Positions 55,586 to 64,000 of a stretch of 64,000 nucleotides of DNA are shown one piece after another. The notes under the pieces are model-generated. The model did not search any database. It was given only the letters and a program-made list of their open reading frames with translations, and was not told the DNA's origin. A program made the position numbers and the translations under genes. Every line of letters begins with the position of its first letter. Position 1 is the first letter of the stretch. The DNA is from Xanthocytophaga flava (GTDB taxonomy: Bacteria > Bacteroidota > Bacteroidia > Cytophagales > 172606-1), in NCBI RefSeq assembly GCF_030068545.1, contig NZ_JASJOR010000025.1, positions 62,001 through 126,000 on the forward strand, read 5' to 3'.

Positions 55586-56286
55586 CAGTAACAAACCACT
55601 TACAACCTAAATTCGTATTTTTATATTTTTATCAGACGTTGCGCCTGAGGATATATCTGCTTGACTTACAATACAAAGATACTACATTCATACCCCCTTT
55701 GTAAAGTCATAATTCATTCATTACCATACACATATGCTTTCCTGCCAGATTTTTGAAACAAAAACATTCTATACCTTAAAATACTGATAAATAAGCAGAT
55801 ATAGACTTTTTTTGAATAAAAGAGAATAGTCGAAATTCAAAAAAGACTGCAGCGTACTGCATTCTGACAACATATCTTACATTCCCAATTTTATATTGCT
55901 ATGCTTTTACACATTGTAACAGGTCACCTTCTCTAAAAAATACAACCGGCAAACCTTGCATAAAGAACTGATTGTCTTACAAGTAGTCAGTCCCGCAACA
56001 CAGAGTCCTTTTATTTTTCAGCACACTTACAATTCAATTGTAAAAGCTTTTTCTCAATTGCTGAACTGGAAAGCAAATTTTCTTGCCTGATACGAGAAAT
56101 ACGAATAGTATCTACATCCAGTGTTGTTTTTATAGGGCGCATGATATCACAAGTCTCAAAAGTAAAAACAGGAGATATCACATAATAACTAACAAAAAAG
56201 ATAAAATCTGTATAATTTATTTATGATAATTTACTTTTACATTTGCCAATTAGTAAGCATGCCTACACCACACTGTCAAATACACT
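55586..56286. other. Intergenic region before a lipoprotein gene
   Basis: About 700 AT-rich bases, with many stops and no supported gene. TACTTTTA near 56231 is a near match to the -7 box, 50 bases before the next start. No long repeat seen. Confidence 0.4.
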
Positions 56287-57300
56287 ATGATAAAACAACT
56301 ATTTACTTGCCTGCTCGCAAGTCTTCTAGTAATCACTTCCTGCGAGACCAACACTGATGATACACCTACACCTGAAATACCAACTCCTGAAATACCAACT
56401 CCTGAACAAACCTGTCAGCTTACTCAAAGACAAACTACTACTCAAGATCCGGATGGTTCTATAACTTCATATACCTCAAGTATGGAATATGATACACAGA
56501 AAAAACTTACAGGTTTTACGACTTTGTATTCAGATGGCCGTATCCTGAAAAATTTCTATCGATACAACTCAGAAGGTTTCTTAACAGAAGAAGAAACCAC
56601 TATTGAACCAAGAGAGGGCTTTTATTGGGTTACACAGTATGAATACACACAAGACAAACTAACCAAAATAAAAGACACCTATAAATCATCTGGGTTGGAG
56701 AATGATTATGAGGACACCTACAATACAGATGGATGGCTTATATCCAGCATACAAAACATAACAGATACAAATGCGGGAGAAAAGTTCTTCTCAAAAAAGA
56801 ATATTTTGCATCAATATACAAATGGCAAACTAACATCTATTGTGGAAGAAGAAGTCACTAACACAGGTAGCTCGTCTGTAACCTATTCTATTGAAACTGA
56901 TGCAAAAGGGTTGTTACTATCTAAATTGGCTGCCAATAGTGATAAAACAGTATATCAGTATAATGCGGATGGGGAGCAAATACGATCCGAACATTATTTT
57001 AATGGTAAGATGGACTCATATACTGTAGCTGAATACGATAATAAAGCAAGAATAGAAACTATCATCAGTCCTTCATTTAAAGGACATTCTACTAAAAGTA
57101 TTTATGGCTTAAAAAAACATAATAAGACAAAAGAAGTACAATATACTATAAAACCAGATAATACAACTGATGAGAAATTACGGACTACTTATGAGTATGA
57201 ATATGATCCAAACGGAAATCCTCTAAAGAGGATCCAAAAAGTTACTTCTTTTGGAAAAACTACCACTACTACAACTACCTATACAATTACCTGTCCTTAG
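56287..57300 (+). CDS. Lipoprotein with YD/RHS-like strand repeats
   Basis: The 337-residue protein has a SPII signal (FTCLLASLLVITSCETNT; lipobox ITSC) and a linker with a near-tandem PTPEIPTPEIPTPEQ, encoded by a 15-base repeat. The body has repeated strands such as MEYDTQKKLTGFTTLYSDGR, FYRYNSEGFLTEEE, YQYNADGEQIRSEHYFNGK and YEYEYDPNGNPLKRIQ. These have the YxxxGxL pattern of YD/RHS-type beta strands. Such cell-surface lipoproteins are common in Bacteroidota and mostly uncharacterised. A strong terminator follows. Confidence 0.85.
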   Translation: MIKQLFTCLLASLLVITSCETNTDDTPTPEIPTPEIPTPEQTCQLTQRQTTTQDPDGSITSYTSSMEYDTQKKLTGFTTLYSDGRILKNFYRYNSEGFLTEEETTIEPREGFYWVTQYEYTQDKLTKIKDTYKSSGLENDYEDTYNTDGWLISSIQNITDTNAGEKFFSKKNILHQYTNGKLTSIVEEEVTNTGSSSVTYSIETDAKGLLLSKLAANSDKTVYQYNADGEQIRSEHYFNGKMDSYTVAEYDNKARIETIISPSFKGHSTKSIYGLKKHNKTKEVQYTIKPDNTTDEKLRTTYEYEYDPNGNPLKRIQKVTSFGKTTTTTTTYTITCP

Positions 57301-57324
57301 TTCTAGTATTTATCTTTACACTAA

Positions 57325-57362
57325 ATGCAAAAGGCCGGGTAGAGATATCTGGCCTTTTGCAT
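57325..57362. terminator. Terminator between convergent lipoprotein genes
   Basis: ATGCAAAAGGCC (57325-57336) and GGCCTTTTGCAT (57351-57362) form a perfect 12-bp stem; the T run lies within the stem. It lies between the stops at 57300 and 57396. Confidence 0.8.
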
Positions 57363-57395
57363 CACCATTACATGGGAAGACAAAGTCTAAATTTT

Positions 57396-57893
57396 TTATT
57401 GTTGAAATCCTTGAGAAACTACTTTACCATGTCTATTTATTTCAATAGAATACCCACTCCATTTATATTTATCAAATCTTTCCCCATTATTATTTAAGCC
57501 TAACGAACTATAGGCTAAATCATAGCTTACTATAATTGGAATCTTAAATGTATCTGTAACCTTAAAATATCGACTAGATGCATCTATTGCTTTTCGTGCA
57601 TCACATTCTCTACAAAAATCTAATACAACTAATGTGTTTGATTCAAAACTTAGCAGCCTTATATAATATTCATCATTTTGAATTTTTAACTCTTTAAACA
57701 TTTCTTCTTCATAGAGTTTTAAGCCCTTTGCCAATTGTTCATTCCCATCTTTACCAAAGTCATAATATACTGTTTTACTGTCGTTATTAGTTCTTTCTTT
57801 TATACAAGAGGATGAACTGGAACTGTTACAACCAATAATAGTAAGTCCACAAAGTAGAATAGGCCTGATAGATGAAGTTTTTGGTAGATTCAT
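57396..57893 (-). CDS. Unknown lipoprotein
   Basis: The 165-residue product has a SPII signal ending in LTIIGCNSSSSSS and a small body with LVVLDFCRECDARKAI (an FCREC motif) and a C-terminal YSIEINRHGKVVSQGFQQ. I do not recognise a family. It belongs to a series of small minus-strand exported proteins between 57.4 and 60 kb. Only family-independent features (signal, open frame) support it. Confidence 0.65.
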   Translation of the reverse strand: MNLPKTSSIRPILLCGLTIIGCNSSSSSSCIKERTNNDSKTVYYDFGKDGNEQLAKGLKLYEEEMFKELKIQNDEYYIRLLSFESNTLVVLDFCRECDARKAIDASSRYFKVTDTFKIPIIVSYDLAYSSLGLNNNGERFDKYKWSGYSIEINRHGKVVSQGFQQ

Positions 57894-58258
57894 TGAATAA
57901 AATATGTATGATTCTCCTATTGTTTGCTGATTACCAGAAATATACAGACCCCTCTTCGTTCAGATATACTGCCAATACATTATATATACCTATTTGTTGT
58001 AAGTACCCAAGCAGCATAACTAACATTTTATAGATTTACCCTGAACTACGATTATCGAACTTTATGCATGCAGAGAAAATAACCATAAGACAGAGCATCA
58101 CTACACAAGTTGTATAAATAGTAATCGATATTGTCAATAAATCTTTCTGGCATGGTTTCAATTGTCCACAGTTATTCAGTCCACTTATGATATTTCGGGG
58201 CTTTTTTAAAAGGAAATACCATCTTACAGAAATTTACTTCCCTTGTTACTCCATGCCT
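57894..58258. other. Intergenic region between two lipoprotein genes
   Basis: About 365 bases, AT-rich, with no supported gene, promoter match or strong hairpin. Confidence 0.4.
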
Positions 58259-58696
58259 CTACTCATCTTCCAGTCGATAGAGATCCTTGATGCTACTTGA
58301 CTGAAAATCATACACAACCCTAGGAACACGATAATCCTTAGCGGGATGTTCCTGGTAGCTCGCTAAAGAATCTTGTATCCATACATAACTGCCAATATCT
58401 GAACTTAATGCCCAAAAACGATCCTGTTTATCCCAATATAGCCCCCATCGCATGACATCACCTATACTCTTTTTTGATTTGATAATATGCTTCCCTTGTT
58501 TATTGGTTATCTCATAGTTCACTATACCGTCCTGTAAGTCAACTTTTAGAGTAATCCCCTTTTCTTGATATCTATATATTCCAGGAGATTTTACTAATTC
58601 TCCATGCCAATCATCAACCTGTTGGATTCCACACCCATTTAGGATACCAGCTATAAGTAATATGAATGAAACAGTGAAGCTTATATTTTTTTTCAT
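58259..58696 (-). CDS. Unknown lipoprotein
   Basis: The 145-residue product has a SPII signal (VSFILLIAGILNGCGIQQ; lipobox LNGC) and a body with strand-like segments GIYRYQEKGITLKVDLQDGIVNYEIT, MRWGLYWDKQDRFWALSSDIGSYVW. No family recognised. It is one of a row of short exported proteins and may be an outer-membrane-anchored partner of something encoded elsewhere. Confidence 0.7.
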   Translation of the reverse strand: MKKNISFTVSFILLIAGILNGCGIQQVDDWHGELVKSPGIYRYQEKGITLKVDLQDGIVNYEITNKQGKHIIKSKKSIGDVMRWGLYWDKQDRFWALSSDIGSYVWIQDSLASYQEHPAKDYRVPRVVYDFQSSSIKDLYRLEDE

Positions 58697-58813
58697 AGGC
58701 TTATGGTTTGTATCTCATTTTAAGGGATATGAATTTGATATTTTTTGCATTTGGGAAAAAGAATTTAGTCATTTTTGAAGCCAAAAAAATTAAAGAAAAC
58801 AGAAACAGTCTTT

Positions 58814-59287
58814 TCAGTATTCAAGTAGCTCACCTTTCCAAGGCAGTTCTGTGGTTGCCTTCCAGGAAGCGTGCACATAATGGACACTATAAAGCTCATC
58901 GTCAATTTTATTTTCCTTTAAAAATACTTTATAGGCTTTTGCATTTGTAAATTTATACACCTTCTTTATTATCACATCAATAGCCACATAATTCTCTCTG
59001 TTATAAGGAGTATAAAATAAAATGTAGTTATTATCATAATTTACAGAGTCTACTGTAAACGTTTCTAAAAAATCTCTGGACTGAAAGCTCCAGCCAATAC
59101 ATCTGACTTTACTAAAACAATCAGCTGTAAGTAATCTATAAGGCTTTACAATGGGTAACCTCCAGACATCAAACCCTTCCATCTGATCCTTATAAAAATC
59201 GTGTTTAGATTCTGCACAACTCCCCAGCATGAGATACAACAATGCTAGGAAAGCCTTAGAAAAAACCAATTTACATTTATAACTCAT
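58814..59287 (-). CDS. Unknown lipoprotein
   Basis: The 157-residue product has a SPII signal (KAFLALLYLMLGSCAESKHD; lipobox LGSC) and a body with WRLPIVKPYRLLTADCFSKV, YILFYTPYNRENYVAIDVIIKKVYKFT. No family recognised. It is separated from the next lipoprotein by about 115 bases and may not be in the same unit. The body is beta-rich. Confidence 0.68.
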   Translation of the reverse strand: MSYKCKLVFSKAFLALLYLMLGSCAESKHDFYKDQMEGFDVWRLPIVKPYRLLTADCFSKVRCIGWSFQSRDFLETFTVDSVNYDNNYILFYTPYNRENYVAIDVIIKKVYKFTNAKAYKVFLKENKIDDELYSVHYVHASWKATTELPWKGELLEY

Positions 59288-59361
59288 GGTAGTTTTGCTT
59301 GCATGTATGGATTTGTCCCAAATATTTATATTACTAGTCTGCTAGTTCAAGTTGTATCAAC

Positions 59362-59976
59362 TCACCTTATGGATGTAGATTCGTAGCTGTTTTCCATATC
59401 CGGATTGAAGATATTATTGGCAACAAAGCGTTCGCAAAATCGAAGATAGTACTTTTGTGTATCGGGTGCATAGATACTTTTGTACTCGATCTCAATAATC
59501 AGCGATTCCAGATGATGTGCAGTGACAGAGTTGAAAAATGAGGTAGTATGTGTGCTGGCGCTATCCGAGGCAGGTTGTAATAGTTTCCCATCAGTACCCA
59601 AAAGAAACAGCGATTGGTTCTCGCCAATTACATAGTTTGGTTCCAGCACTGTAAGATCCTGAAAGGTATAGGGAGCTAAAAAGCTTTCGTAGGCGGGTAT
59701 CCAGGAGGTATCTGGTTTATGGGCTTTCCAGGCACTTTCATCTTTATAGTACCGAAACGACTGGATCAGAGCCGGACCAAGACCCACATTCTTCAATACA
59801 ATGCCTTTATGGGGTTCACTATCCTTTTTCAGAAACTCAATAACCAGCAAAGGCCTATACTCAGCAATCTGGATATCCTTTTGCTGGCTACAGGAAACGA
59901 CCAAGGCCAGAATGGAAACAAATAAGGCAGCAAGATCAACGATGTGTTCCTGGAGTTGCACTTTTAATTTTTTCAT
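59362..59976 (-). CDS. Membrane-anchored protein of unknown function
   Basis: The 204-residue protein has a hydrophobic segment (VDLAALFVSILALVVSCS) after a short charged N terminus; VVSCS could also be a lipobox. The body has LLVIEFLKKD, KGIVLKNVGLGPALIQSFRYYKDES and LESLIIEIEYKSIYAPDTQKYYLRF, which look like beta strands of a small periplasmic domain. I do not recognise a family. It is 74 bases from the lipoprotein at 58814-59287 on the same strand, so it may be co-transcribed with it. Confidence 0.72.
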   Translation of the reverse strand: MKKLKVQLQEHIVDLAALFVSILALVVSCSQQKDIQIAEYRPLLVIEFLKKDSEPHKGIVLKNVGLGPALIQSFRYYKDESAWKAHKPDTSWIPAYESFLAPYTFQDLTVLEPNYVIGENQSLFLLGTDGKLLQPASDSASTHTTSFFNSVTAHHLESLIIEIEYKSIYAPDTQKYYLRFCERFVANNIFNPDMENSYESTSIR

Positions 59977-60082
59977 TCGACCAATTTATCAATTTTATGT
60001 CAATGTCCTGAATTATAACCTATATAGTAGACATACATGGATATTATAATAAACAATGCATTGATAGTTGAAGTCAAATTCT

Positions 60083-60289
60083 TTATGGATAGACTACAGA
60101 GGTAGTTAAATAGCTCAAATTCTCTCTGAATAGAAATTCGTCAATCATAGGGATTTGAGCTAAAATTGGGCTGCTTGGTATTGGAGGATCAGGCGTTCTA
60201 TTTTTATTTGTTTCTTGATTGATAACTGATAAGATAACAAGTTCATTGGCATAAAGAGGTACTACACTGCCCATACAGAAAAGAGCCAT
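60083..60289 (-). CDS. Possible small secreted peptide or remnant
   Basis: A 68-residue frame begins MALFCMGSVVPLYANE, which could be a short signal, and continues with NRTPDPPIPSSPILAQIPMIDEFLF. The short Pro-rich start followed by strand-like residues recalls DUF3244-type small proteins but is truncated. I could not decide between a real small gene and a decayed one. Upstream on the same strand another frame is open (see the remnant entry). Confidence 0.25.
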   Translation of the reverse strand: MALFCMGSVVPLYANELVILSVINQETNKNRTPDPPIPSSPILAQIPMIDEFLFRENLSYLTTSVVYP

Positions 60290-60299
60290 ATATACTTCC

Positions 60300-60500
60300 T
60301 CAGCGCTTCCGAGTTGTTACACATACGGAATCTTAAAAGCAAAGCTGGAGATAAAGAAAGGCCGTTATAATATACCGTTTGGTCATCCACTGCTGATGGC
60401 CTCAATTGTTGCTTCAGGTCAGTATAGTAAGCCACAAAGGTAATAATGATACCTGATCCTTCATTATCTCTGATTCAGTAGCAGTTTAAAAAACTTTTAT
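60300..60500. other. Region with open but unassigned frames
   Basis: A minus-strand frame from about 60456 down to 60280 is open without a start (YYTDLKQQLRPSAV, GLSLSPALLLRFRM), and a plus-strand one reads KKGRYNIPFGHPLLMASIV. These look like fragments of a protein, but none matches a family I can name. Confidence 0.25.
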
Positions 60501-60543
60501 TATTGGATCTGAGACTATGTTGTGCGAAATGTTGGACAACAAA

Positions 60544-60577
60544 AAAGGGTTATAACTTTTTCAAGTCATAACCCTTT
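60544..60577 (-). terminator. Terminator of the tRNA-Thr gene
   Basis: AAAGGGTTATAACT (60544-60557) and AGTCATAACCCTTT (60564-60577) form a 14-bp stem with one G-T pair. On the minus strand it is followed by TTT, which extends the T run at 60541-60546. It lies 10 bases after the tRNA 3' end. Confidence 0.85.
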
Positions 60578-60587
60578 GATTATTAGG

Positions 60588-60660
<73 letters not shown>

Positions 60661-60708
60661 TTTCCTTATTTGTTTTATTTACTTCGTCCGTGTACCGGAT
60701 TTGTGATG

Positions 60709-60740
60709 CAAAAGTAGTCGTTTGAGTAATATGAGTCAAG
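60709..60740 (-). promoter_or_regulatory. Promoter of tRNA-Thr
   Basis: On the minus strand, CTTG (-33, three of four bases) and TACTTTTG (-7, full match to TAnnTTTG) are 20 bases apart. The -7 element ends 48 bases before the tRNA 5' end. Confidence 0.65.
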
Positions 60741-60804
60741 AGTCGATTCAAAAAAAATTATAAAAAATTTTCAAAATTTTCTCAACTTATTCATTCACAA
60801 ACCA

Positions 60805-62613
60805 TTACAAATCATAAAAAAGTTTAATTTGTTGCTTCAGATCACTCAGTTCCTTCTCTGCTGCCTCAATCTTAGAGGTAAAATCTTTCCGGAAAGCATC
60901 TGCATTTTTTGAATTTGCAAAAAACTCCAGGTTATTCTTCCACAAGGCAATGTCATTTTCCAGTTGCGTAATCTTACGGCGCATAGCTTGCTCTTTACGT
61001 TGCAGATCACGAGCCGCATGTGGATTATTCTTAGAAATCTTCAGTTCGCTTGTAAGAATAGCCTTGGCACGTTCTGTATCTGATAGTCCTTGTGTATTCT
61101 CCAGGAATTTCTTCACTGCTTCAGAATAACGCTTCCGCATAGAGTCCATATTCTTACGAGGCACGAATCCTGCAGCCTCATATTGCTCACGCAGTGCTTC
61201 AAAAGCAGCTACATCCGTACTCTTCTCTTCGGCAAGCTTTTCTATCTGTGCACAAATATTCAGTTTTACCTCCAGGTTTTTCTCAAACTCACGCTCTGTC
61301 TGGTTCCGCTGTCCACGACGACGCTCAAAGAAGGCATCACAGGCTTGTTTGAACCGTTCAAAGATTGCATCCCGGAATTTTTCTGATACCGGACCAACTT
61401 CTTTCCAGCGTTGTTGCAATTCTTTGATTTTATCAGCAGTAGCCTCAAAATCATCGTTGTCTTTCAGTGCTTCTACCTGCTCACACAACGACGTTTTTAT
61501 CTTCAGATTCTCTTCACGTGCAGCTTCCAGATGACGGAAAAACTCGTTTTTATGATGAAAAAACTGTTTGAATGCGGCCCAGAAACGTTTATTGATTTCT
61601 TTGGCTTTTTCTCTTGGCAAAAGGCCAATAGCATCCCAACGTTTTTGTATTTCCAGTATCTCTTTTGTCTTATCGTTCCAGTCGCTGATTTTGTCTGACT
61701 GAAAGGCAGCGTATGGCTCTACCTCTGTACACAAAGCAAGCTTGGCAGATACATGCTGTTCCATCTGCTGACGAACCGCTTCCATTTGCTCCTTACGCTT
61801 GTTGTACACAACATCCGAAGCAGCTTTAAACCGTTGCCAGATGGCGTCTTGTTCTTCACGTGGTACAGGGCCTACATGTTTAAACTCTTCATGTAGCTCG
61901 TTCAGTTCTTTTACTACAGATGAAGAAGCATCCTGCTGAGCTAACTTTTCAGCTTTCTCACAGATGTCAGCCTTCAGCTCCAGGTTCTTCTTACGATCCA
62001 GTTCTTTGAGCTCAAAATAAATGCTTCGGTTGCTGTAAAAACGTTCAACCAAGGCATTGAAGTTAGCCCATAGTTCCTGTCCCTGAGCCTGAGGTACAGG
62101 TCCGGTAGTTTTCCACTCTGCCTGAATCTTTTTCAATTCAGCCACACTGGCGTTACTTTCTTCGCTATCTACTAGTTGACGCAGACGTTCCAGTAAGGCA
62201 GCTTTTGCCTGTAGATTTTGCTCTTTGCTACGCTCCTGGTCCTGAATCCACTTCACTTTTTTCTCTTTCAATTGGCGGCACAGATTCTCAAACCGTACAG
62301 TCAAGCCATCGTACTTATACTCAAAGTCCTCTTTGTCTCCTCCACTGGCAATGAATTTTTCCAGAGCAAGATTCTTTTCCACTTCTTTCATCTCGTCAAA
62401 AACCGGCTTGGCATGACGCATCACTTCATCGATCTGCTTTTGGTCTTGTCCGGCCAAAGCATCTTCAGCCAGCTTCACAAAGTCTTTCTTTGTAAAACTT
62501 GCGTAATCGATGTGATGTTCTTCTACATGCTCATGTTCAGCTTCTAACGTTTCCGACTGGCTTTTATCCAATTCTTCGTTCTCCGCATTAAGTTGTTCTG
62601 TGTTCATTCTCAA
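60805..62613 (-). CDS. DUF349-repeat protein
   Basis: The 602-residue, highly charged protein is helical and holds five DUF349-type repeats, each with a W/F-x3-GPVP-like core: WKTTGPVPQAQGQELWANF, FKHVGPVPREEQDAIWQRF, WDAIGLLPREKAKEINKRF, WKEVGPVSEKFRDAIFERF and YEAAGFVPRKNMDSMRKRY. A Glu/Gln coiled coil closes it. It has no signal and no enzyme motif. Family members are widespread in Bacteroidota; their role is unknown. A full promoter lies upstream at 62645-62674. Confidence 0.9.
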   Translation of the reverse strand: MRMNTEQLNAENEELDKSQSETLEAEHEHVEEHHIDYASFTKKDFVKLAEDALAGQDQKQIDEVMRHAKPVFDEMKEVEKNLALEKFIASGGDKEDFEYKYDGLTVRFENLCRQLKEKKVKWIQDQERSKEQNLQAKAALLERLRQLVDSEESNASVAELKKIQAEWKTTGPVPQAQGQELWANFNALVERFYSNRSIYFELKELDRKKNLELKADICEKAEKLAQQDASSSVVKELNELHEEFKHVGPVPREEQDAIWQRFKAASDVVYNKRKEQMEAVRQQMEQHVSAKLALCTEVEPYAAFQSDKISDWNDKTKEILEIQKRWDAIGLLPREKAKEINKRFWAAFKQFFHHKNEFFRHLEAAREENLKIKTSLCEQVEALKDNDDFEATADKIKELQQRWKEVGPVSEKFRDAIFERFKQACDAFFERRRGQRNQTEREFEKNLEVKLNICAQIEKLAEEKSTDVAAFEALREQYEAAGFVPRKNMDSMRKRYSEAVKKFLENTQGLSDTERAKAILTSELKISKNNPHAARDLQRKEQAMRRKITQLENDIALWKNNLEFFANSKNADAFRKDFTSKIEAAEKELSDLKQQIKLFYDL

Positions 62614-62644
62614 TCAGTTTCGGTCTTTGGGTATTGAGTATTTA

Positions 62645-62674
62645 CAAAATTAGTAAAAAAGTATCTCTGTCAAA
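62645..62674 (-). promoter_or_regulatory. Full Bacteroidota promoter of the DUF349 gene
   Basis: Read on the minus strand, TTTG (-33) is followed by 18 bases and TAATTTTG (-7), a complete match to the TTTG / TAnnTTTG consensus. The -7 box ends 32 bases before the ATG at 62613. Confidence 0.8.
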
Positions 62675-62705
62675 TGCCAATACTCGAATAAGGCTTAAAA
62701 AATAT

Positions 62706-62713
62706 TACTTTTG
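62706..62713 (+). promoter_or_regulatory. -7 element upstream of pdxH
   Basis: TACTTTTG matches TAnnTTTG, 71 bases before the pdxH ATG at 62785. No -33 TTTG is present at usual spacing. The element is divergent from the DUF349 promoter. Confidence 0.45.
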
Positions 62714-62784
62714 CCTTCGTCTACAGTACAAAGGTGCTACTTTTATTTATTAAAACCATTTTTTACAAAAAAAAACTCACACAA

Positions 62785-63441
62785 ATGAATACCCCCCTCC
62801 ATTCACTGGCTGACATTCGCAAGGAATATACCCTTAAAGAACTGGATATAACTACTACTTCGGACGATCCTTTTGCTCAGTTCCAGCAGTGGTTTAATGA
62901 AGCCATTGGTGCCAAGGTACCCGAACCGAATGCGATGCATCTGGCAACAGTATCCGCAGAAGGACATCCATCCGGACGTATTGTGTTGCTAAAAGGGCTG
63001 GATTCAAAGGGATTTACGTTCTTTACCAACTACGAAAGCCGTAAAGGACAGGAAATGAAAGGACATGAATTTGCCAGTCTAACCTTTTTCTGGCCGGAAC
63101 TGGAACGACAACTACGCATTGAAGGACACATCGAAAAAGTTTCTGATACAGAGTCTGATATCTATTTTCAAAGTCGACCACGCGGAAGCCAGATTGGTGC
63201 CTGGGCTTCGCCTCAGAGTACAGTTATTGAAAGTAGAGATATCCTGGCCGAAAAACAACACCAACTGGAAGAGAAATTCGGCACAGATCAACCCATTCCC
63301 CGCCCTCCACACTGGGGTGGTTATCGGTTACTACCCCACTGGCTCGAGTTCTGGCAAGGTCGCCCCAGCCGCCTGCATGACCGGATTGTCTATAAACTCA
63401 CAGAAGATCACAGCTGGATCAAACAACGACTAGCACCTTAA
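62785..63441 (+). CDS. pdxH: Pyridoxamine/pyridoxine 5'-phosphate oxidase
   Basis: From ATG 62785 the protein has 218 residues, the normal length; an upstream ATG at 62734 only adds a hydrophobic tail. PdxH markers are the start IRKEYTLKELD, FNEAIGAKVPEPNAMHLATVSAEGHPSGRIVLLKG, the FMN-binding FFTNYESRKGQEM, IEGHIEKVSDTESDIYFQSRPRGSQIGAWAS and the C-terminal WGGYRLLPHWLEFWQGRPSRLHDR with the catalytic Arg and His. It makes pyridoxal 5'-phosphate using FMN and oxygen. It is divergent from the DUF349 gene. Confidence 0.95.
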   Translation: MNTPLHSLADIRKEYTLKELDITTTSDDPFAQFQQWFNEAIGAKVPEPNAMHLATVSAEGHPSGRIVLLKGLDSKGFTFFTNYESRKGQEMKGHEFASLTFFWPELERQLRIEGHIEKVSDTESDIYFQSRPRGSQIGAWASPQSTVIESRDILAEKQHQLEEKFGTDQPIPRPPHWGGYRLLPHWLEFWQGRPSRLHDRIVYKLTEDHSWIKQRLAP

Positions 63442-63493
63442 TAAAAGGGGCTATAAATAAAGAAAAATCCTCCTCTCTGTCCTCCTGGAAGGA

Positions 63494-63586
63494 ACTCGTG
63501 GCAAGACCGGTGGCCTTTCCGAGTGGAGTGTGTTTTTTCTCTCAGAAAGTAAACGCAGCTCTATTTGTCACAAGTTTCTTCCAGAA
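63494..63586. repeat. Dispersed repeat, copy 2 (MITE/REP-like)
   Basis: This 93-base unit matches 40753-40844 block by block, starting ACTCGTGGCAAGA and ending AGTTTCTTCCAGAA. See copy 1 for the near-inverted ends. It starts 53 bases after the pdxH stop. Confidence 0.65.
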
Positions 63587-63619
63587 GGGCTGGGATGGTA
63601 TTTTGAGTGGTTTTCTTAC

Positions 63620-63800
63620 CTTGACAGCATTGAACGGACGCTTGTGCCCATTTTGAGAACAGCTTCCGTTGCGTTGGTGGGTAAAATCCTGTTTGGGTAC
63701 TATCACAAACCTGAACTTGGCTCTATTTGTCCCAACGCAACGGACGTTGCTTTCAATATAGGTCCGAACGGACGTTCGAACCAGCTCCTTTCCATTTGAA
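63620..63800. repeat. Stem-forming region near the right edge
   Basis: TCCGTTGCGTTGG (63665-63677) and CCAACGCAACGGA (63732-63744) are a perfect 13-base inverted repeat, 54 bases apart. CGAAC/GTTCG near 63766-63779 forms a smaller stem. Both strands are open over this stretch (63530-63799 plus, 63542-63832 minus), but neither frame looks like a protein. It adjoins the dispersed repeat, so it may be part of a composite intergenic element. From 63801 to the window end nothing further is seen. Confidence 0.45.
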
Positions 63801-64000
63801 CCAGTACCTCGTATAAGTATATCCTCTAGCATCAGAACCGTGTAGATCCTCTTTCAAATCTGTTGTTTTTTTTCAATTTACTTACCTCTTCCATTCAAAA
63901 CATCACCTATCCTTGAGAAAATAAATGAGTCACTGTATCCGCATACAGACAATCATTTAGTATGTTGTGGCCCTGCTGTTAGCTTTAGTACAGTCAGTAA

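Noticed and set aside
56365..56415. Short tandem repeat as a CRISPR or minisatellite
   Set aside because: Only about two copies of a 15-base unit encoding PEIPT inside a lipoprotein linker; no spacers.
63530..63832. Opposite-strand overlapping frames of about 90 residues
   Set aside because: Both cover repeat-like and inverted-repeat DNA; neither looks like a protein.

Overview
This window looks like a chromosomal segment of a Bacteroidota bacterium, most likely a cytophaga-type genus of the order Cytophagales. The evidence is the AT-rich intergenic DNA, promoters of the TTTG / TAnnTTTG class, start codons without clear Shine-Dalgarno sequences, and the gene families present: LytS/LytTR pairs, TPR sensor kinases, an ABC permease fused to an M1 peptidase, DUF4833, DUF349, GH130 and many SPII lipoproteins. 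No complete insertion sequence, phage or CRISPR array was seen.

Layout. 0-20.7 kb: a GAF/HAMP signalling protein, a TPR histidine kinase, a frameshifted lipoprotein, a YdeI-like protein, the decayed start of a GH42 beta-galactosidase, a type II NADH dehydrogenase, a LytS/LytTR two-component pair divergent from an ABC transporter, a glycerophosphodiesterase, an HD hydrolase, a DUF4833/fatty-acid-hydroxylase pair and a single-domain response regulator. 21.1-32.4 kb: a seven-gene, one-strand block. It encodes four paralogous proteins with leucine-rich repeats, a BRCT-like module and a helical region, together with a lipoprotein, a protein joining an HExxH metallopeptidase-like domain to a vWA-like domain, and a MoxR-type AAA+ ATPase. 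A 26-bp perfect inverted repeat follows it. This is the best candidate for an undescribed multi-protein system.

32.7-46.9 kb: a GT4 glycosyltransferase, an AlkC-like DNA repair protein with an Ig-like tail, a bestrophin-like channel, an Omp85-type barrel, a GNAT acetyltransferase, a GAF histidine kinase, a secreted six-hairpin glycosidase-like protein, an SDR oxidoreductase, a DUF4353 lipoprotein and a GH130 lipoprotein. 47-48.6 kb: a tripartite HipBST-type toxin-antitoxin operon with two matching operator sites. 48.7-55.5 kb: DUF4180, a second GAF signalling protein, DNA polymerase IV and a TPR protein that keeps the kinase H-box but has no ATPase domain. 56-60 kb: a run of small unknown lipoproteins or anchored proteins. 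60.6-64 kb: tRNA-Thr, a DUF349 protein, pdxH and repeat-like DNA.

How the genes work together. In the MoxR/vWA block, the AAA+ ATPase and vWA protein probably form a remodelling pair, with the LRR/BRCT-like proteins as recognition or scaffold subunits; this is inference. HipS and HipB would restrain the HipT kinase. LytS/LytTR may control the divergent ABC transporter. The remaining genes are mostly single housekeeping or envelope functions.
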